Source: Myxococcales bacterium
Lineage (GTDB): Bacteria; Myxococcota_A; Polyangia; Polyangiales; Polyangiaceae
Length of the DNA: 8,973 nucleotides
Assembly (NCBI GenBank): GCA_013298325.1
Contig: JAAFHJ010000165.1
Coordinates: 1 to 8,973, forward strand
Direction of reading: 5' to 3'
Numbering within the stretch: position 1 is the first letter of the stretch; the number at the start of each line of letters is the position of its first letter. A model generated the notes under the pieces. It saw only the letters and a program-made list of their open reading frames with translations. It was not told the origin of the DNA and searched no databases. Below, piece by piece: positions 7,120 through 8,973 of the stretch. The position numbers and the translations under genes are program-made.

Positions 7120-7158
7120 GAACCGCGCAGGCACGTCGCTGCGCGGTTCCTTCTTTTT
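7120..7158 (+). terminator. Intrinsic terminator of glgA
   Basis: A perfect 11-bp stem GAACCGCGCAG / CTGCGCGGTTC encloses an 8-nt loop and is followed by CTTCTTTTT. It begins 17 nt after the glgA stop codon, so the glgA message should end here and not run into the cytochrome gene. Confidence 0.93.
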
Positions 7159-7227
7159 GTGCGAAGATCGTGGGCGATCGAGCGGCGATGCAGACTCGAC
7201 AAAACCTTTCCAGTATGAAATGTTCGT

Positions 7228-7306
7228 TTTGAGGCTACCGATCGGTTTGATATACTGCGTTATCGAATTTGAAAAAGAAAATCAAAACTTTGTCGTGTGC
7301 GTCAAA
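7228..7306. repeat. Cluster of five TTTGA/TCAAA pentamers in an AT-rich leader region
   Basis: TTTGA occurs at 7228-7232, 7246-7250 and 7268-7272. Its complement TCAAA occurs at 7282-7286 and 7302-7306. All five fall within 79 bp of notably AT-rich DNA, in a window that is otherwise very G+C-rich. The first two lie in the -35 region and just before the -10 of the candidate promoter. The third and fourth form an inverted pair. They may be binding half-sites or simply reflect base composition. Confidence 0.25.
7229..7256 (+). promoter_or_regulatory. Candidate promoter for the cytochrome lipoprotein gene, with a palindrome in its spacer
   Basis: TTGAGG (7229-7234), a 16-nt spacer and TATACT (7251-7256) make the best sigma70-like promoter in the window; TGA just before the -10 gives an extended -10 (TGnTATACT). 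The spacer holds the perfect 10-bp palindrome ACCGATCGGT (7237-7246), placed where a bound protein would control polymerase. The message would have an untranslated leader of about 115 nt before the GTG at 7378. The 7103-7377 gap holds only the glgA terminator, this element and the pentamer cluster; no RNA gene was recognised. Confidence 0.5.
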
Positions 7307-7377
7307 ACGTCTCTAATTGGTCCCCGTTCCGTTCGTCCCCCCTTGCACGATCGTGGACCGTCCGTTAAGCGAGCGCC

Positions 7378-7830
7378 GTGAACCGCATTTCGACGAAACA
7401 GGTTTCGGGTCGCCTCGCACTCCTTGCACCGCTATTCGCGGCGCTGCTCGCCTGCACGGGAGAGGTCGCCGCCCCTGGCAGCGACGAAGCCGACGCCGAC
7501 GTTGTTGAAACGGACGCGGGGGACGAACCGACCGATGGGGGCACGACCGACGCAGGCAAAGCCGACGCAGGGACCCTCGATGCGGGAACGGTAGACGCAG
7601 GAGGCACCGACGCAGGGACAGCCCTCTTCCCGCGCGTTCGTGCCATTGTCCGTGCAAGCTGCACGAACTGCCACGGCAACTTCAACACCGACTCTCAGAT
7701 CGCCGCCGACCACGTAAACATCGCCGCTCGGGTCGCTTCGGGGAACATGCCCAAGCGCAGTACCCTCGTCGCCGCCGACAAGAAGACGATCGCCGACTGG
7801 AACGCGAAAGGGGGCCGCGTCACCGACTGA
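7378..7830 (+). CDS. Small c-type cytochrome lipoprotein with Asp-Ala-Gly repeat linker
   Basis: Probable electron carrier tethered outside the inner membrane. The protein is 150 aa from a GTG start. Residues 1-26 form a lipoprotein signal (RLALLAPLFAALLAC) with Cys26 as lipid anchor. Residues 27-82 are an acidic, low-complexity Asp/Ala/Gly/Thr linker. The remaining 68 or so residues carry a single haem-binding motif CTNCH (Cys95, Cys98, His99) and a likely distal ligand Met124 in GNMPK, before the C-terminal helix KKTIADWNAKGG. This matches short single-haem domains seen in many myxobacterial lipoproteins. No strong ribosome-binding site precedes the GTG, but the signal peptide fixes the start region. 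It has its own promoter and terminator. A redox partner is not in view. Without absorbance data, haem attachment is inferred from the motif. Confidence 0.85.
   Translation: MNRISTKQVSGRLALLAPLFAALLACTGEVAAPGSDEADADVVETDAGDEPTDGGTTDAGKADAGTLDAGTVDAGGTDAGTALFPRVRAIVRASCTNCHGNFNTDSQIAADHVNIAARVASGNMPKRSTLVAADKKTIADWNAKGGRVTD
7546..7620 (+). repeat. Five 15-nt tandem repeats encoding xDAGx units
   Basis: Residues 57-81 of the lipoprotein read as five pentads, each with Asp-Ala-Gly at its centre (TDAGK, ADAGT, LDAGT, VDAGG, TDAGT). At DNA level the core is GACGCAGG in four units and GATGCGGG in one, so the copies have drifted apart. The array could gain or lose units by slippage, changing the linker length between the lipid anchor and the haem domain. 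Confidence 0.8.
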
Positions 7831-7841
7831 AGGAGGTGCAC

Positions 7842-7895
7842 GTGCCACGAAGAAGGCCGCCTTTCACGTGTGTGAAGGCGGCCTTTTCTGATTGA
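7842..7895 (+). CDS. Possible 17-aa mini-ORF with a perfect ribosome-binding site, overlapping the terminator
   Basis: AGGAGG (7831-7836) begins on the base right after the TGA of the cytochrome gene, and a GTG follows at the ideal distance of 5 nt. The frame reads MPRRRPPFTCVKAAFSD and then TGA. The coding stretch runs through the whole terminator hairpin (7853-7885). A ribosome on it would prevent hairpin formation, so it may be an antiterminating leader or read-through element. A chance SD-like sequence is the main alternative. Nothing downstream on this strand is an obvious target, because the next gene is convergent. No similarity to a known peptide is recognised. Confidence 0.25.
   Translation: MPRRRPPFTCVKAAFSD
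7853..7888. terminator. Bidirectional intrinsic terminator between convergent genes
   Basis: Arms AAGGCCGCCTT (7853-7863) and AAGGCGGCCTT (7875-7885) pair perfectly over 11 bp; the 11-nt loop can pair further with one bulge. TTTTC follows on the plus strand, and TTCTTCG follows on the minus strand. It can therefore end both the cytochrome message and that of the second ATP-grasp gene, whose stop codon is about 24 nt away. Confidence 0.85.
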
Positions 7896-7908
7896 TACCT
7901 GGTTTGAG

Positions 7909-8973
7909 TCAGCGGTAGTGGATGCGCATCGTCTCCACGACGATTTTGAGCGCGCGCTTGACGACTTCCGTGTCGGGATGGCGGACGATGATGTAGCCGT
8001 CCCCCTCGTAGCTATCGCTCTTCGGCTTACCGACGGTCGGAAGGTCGGCCTCCACAAGCACATCCTTGATCGCGTTGTAGGTCTCGTGAATGCCGGTCAC
8101 GTTGCTCACGCGCCCTTGGCCCTGACCGCGCAAGTAGGCGCAACCTACAGCATATTTGCGATCCCAGCGCTCGTCGGCGCTCCCGTTCACAACGGCGCGC
8201 GCCCAGGCGCGGTAGGGGTCGATGTCGTGGGCGAGACCGGTCATACGGGTAATGTTTGCGCCCGGCGGTCGTTGGGCGATCTCGCCAATCACGAGGCTGC
8301 CGTCTTCCCGCTGGAACCACTCCATGTGGGTGAATCCATCATCGAGACCGAGCGCCTCAATCGCACCAAAGCCGATCTTTCGCGCCTCGTTGTATTCTGC
8401 ACCGATCTCCCGCGGAAGCAGGCAACACCACTGGATCCAATCGTTTTCGAGGACGTCGAGGCAGCTCGGCAGGTAGTGGCTGATCGAGTGGGTGCGCGGC
8501 TTGCCATCGATGGTGACGGTCTCGAAGCTAAACTCGCGCCCTTTTAAGAATTCTTCAGCAAGTACAGGGTTTTCGCGGCTCGTGCCGAGCCCGCTCACCG
8601 AGCGAAGGAGCGCTCCAAGGTCGTTGACGCGGAACGTTGCCTTTGCGCCCATCCCGGCCGGCGGTTTCAGCACCATCGGGAAGCCACAGCGCGCCGCGAA
8701 GGCCCGCGCATCGTCGCCGTTGGTGAGGAGGGCGCTCTTGGCGACCGGCAAGCCCGCTTCGCGGAGGGCCGCCTTCATCTTCGATTTGTCGCGGAAAAGC
8801 TCGGCCACGCGCGGCGAAGTGCCCGGAATCGCGAACGCTTCGCGCGCCTCGGCGATTTGAACCTGGATCGCCTCAAGAATGCCGACGATCCGGTGAACTT
8901 CGCCGTGGCGGCGTTGGAGCACACGGGTCGCGTCGAGAATGTCCTTCCCGGAGAGCGGGTCGGTCACGCGGAC
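7909..8973 (-). CDS. ATP-grasp domain protein, paralogue of 4280-5503; 5' end beyond window
   Basis: Predicted ATP-dependent ligase of unknown substrate. 354 residues are visible, with no start codon needed inside the window. By alignment with the paralogue at 4280-5503, about 70-80 N-terminal residues (the Rossmann-like domain) lie outside. The GTG at 8967 is therefore probably internal. The shared core includes FRDKSKMKAALREAGLPVAKS, MVLKPPAGMGAKATFRVN, AEEFLKGREFSFETVTI, THMEWF (metal Glu at visible residue 218) and GEIAQRPPGA (metal Glu at 231). As in the paralogue, the usual Asn of the second motif is replaced, here by Ala. The C-terminal part (YLRGQGQGRVSNVTGIHETY) matches the paralogue in layout but is diverged, so the two probably have different substrates. 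It faces the cytochrome gene, with a shared terminator between. Confidence 0.87.
   Translation of the reverse strand, partial: VRVTDPLSGKDILDATRVLQRRHGEVHRIVGILEAIQVQIAEAREAFAIPGTSPRVAELFRDKSKMKAALREAGLPVAKSALLTNGDDARAFAARCGFPMVLKPPAGMGAKATFRVNDLGALLRSVSGLGTSRENPVLAEEFLKGREFSFETVTIDGKPRTHSISHYLPSCLDVLENDWIQWCCLLPREIGAEYNEARKIGFGAIEALGLDDGFTHMEWFQREDGSLVIGEIAQRPPGANITRMTGLAHDIDPYRAWARAVVNGSADERWDRKYAVGCAYLRGQGQGRVSNVTGIHETYNAIKDVLVEADLPTVGKPKSDSYEGDGYIIVRHPDTEVVKRALKIVVETMRIHYR

Noticed and set aside
7166..7179. Small inverted repeat GATCG-TGGG-CGATC after the glgA terminator
   Set aside because: The arms are only 5 bp, with no promoter or gene boundary nearby; expected by chance.
7546..7620. 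CRISPR-like or satellite repeat array
   Set aside because: The 15-nt units are codons of an Asp-Ala-Gly linker inside a lipoprotein; there are no spacers.
8965..8967. GTG at 8967 as the true start of the second ATP-grasp gene
   Set aside because: The frame continues to the window edge, and comparison with the paralogue shows that about 70-80 N-terminal residues are missing, so the start is outside.

Overview
The window looks like chromosomal DNA of a high-G+C Gram-negative bacterium, most likely a myxobacterium or close relative (Myxococcota). The strongest hint is a small lipoprotein whose linker is built of repeated Asp-Ala-Gly units, a style very common in myxobacterial surface proteins. 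That assignment is inference. The genes are closely packed, with strong G/C third-position use, and there is no insertion sequence, tRNA, rRNA or CRISPR array.

Left part (1-4116, all minus strand): a drug-efflux locus read right to left. A TetR-family regulator (3343-4116) is followed, after a 215-bp gap, by a lipoprotein periplasmic adaptor (2021-3127). The adaptor overlaps by 4 bp an AcrB-type RND pump that runs off the left edge (1-2024). Two unlike sets of inverted repeats lie in the control regions. TGAACG-T-CGTTCA sits in front of tetR. A tandem pair of CCTGCA-N4-TGCAG(G/C) sits between tetR and the adaptor. No outer-membrane channel gene is visible; it may lie beyond the left edge.

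Right part (4280-8973): two related ATP-grasp ligase-like proteins of unknown substrate, both on the minus strand, flank a complete glycogen synthase glgA (plus, 5648-7102) and a small lipoprotein c-type cytochrome (plus, 7378-7830). The first ATP-grasp gene is complete (4280-5503) and divergent from glgA. The second (7909-8973) is convergent with the cytochrome gene and loses its N-terminal domain at the right edge. In both, the Asn usually seen in the second metal-binding motif is Gly or Ala. Strong intrinsic terminators follow glgA and separate the cytochrome from the second ATP-grasp gene.

The efflux half forms one obvious functional unit. In the right half, glgA has a clear enzymatic role (ADP-glucose to alpha-1,4-glucan), but no other glycogen gene is in view. 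The link between glgA, the cytochrome lipoprotein and the ATP-grasp pair is only proximity. The least explained items are the ATP-grasp pair, the tandem operator-like repeats upstream of the adaptor, and a tiny ORF with a perfect ribosome-binding site that overlaps a terminator.
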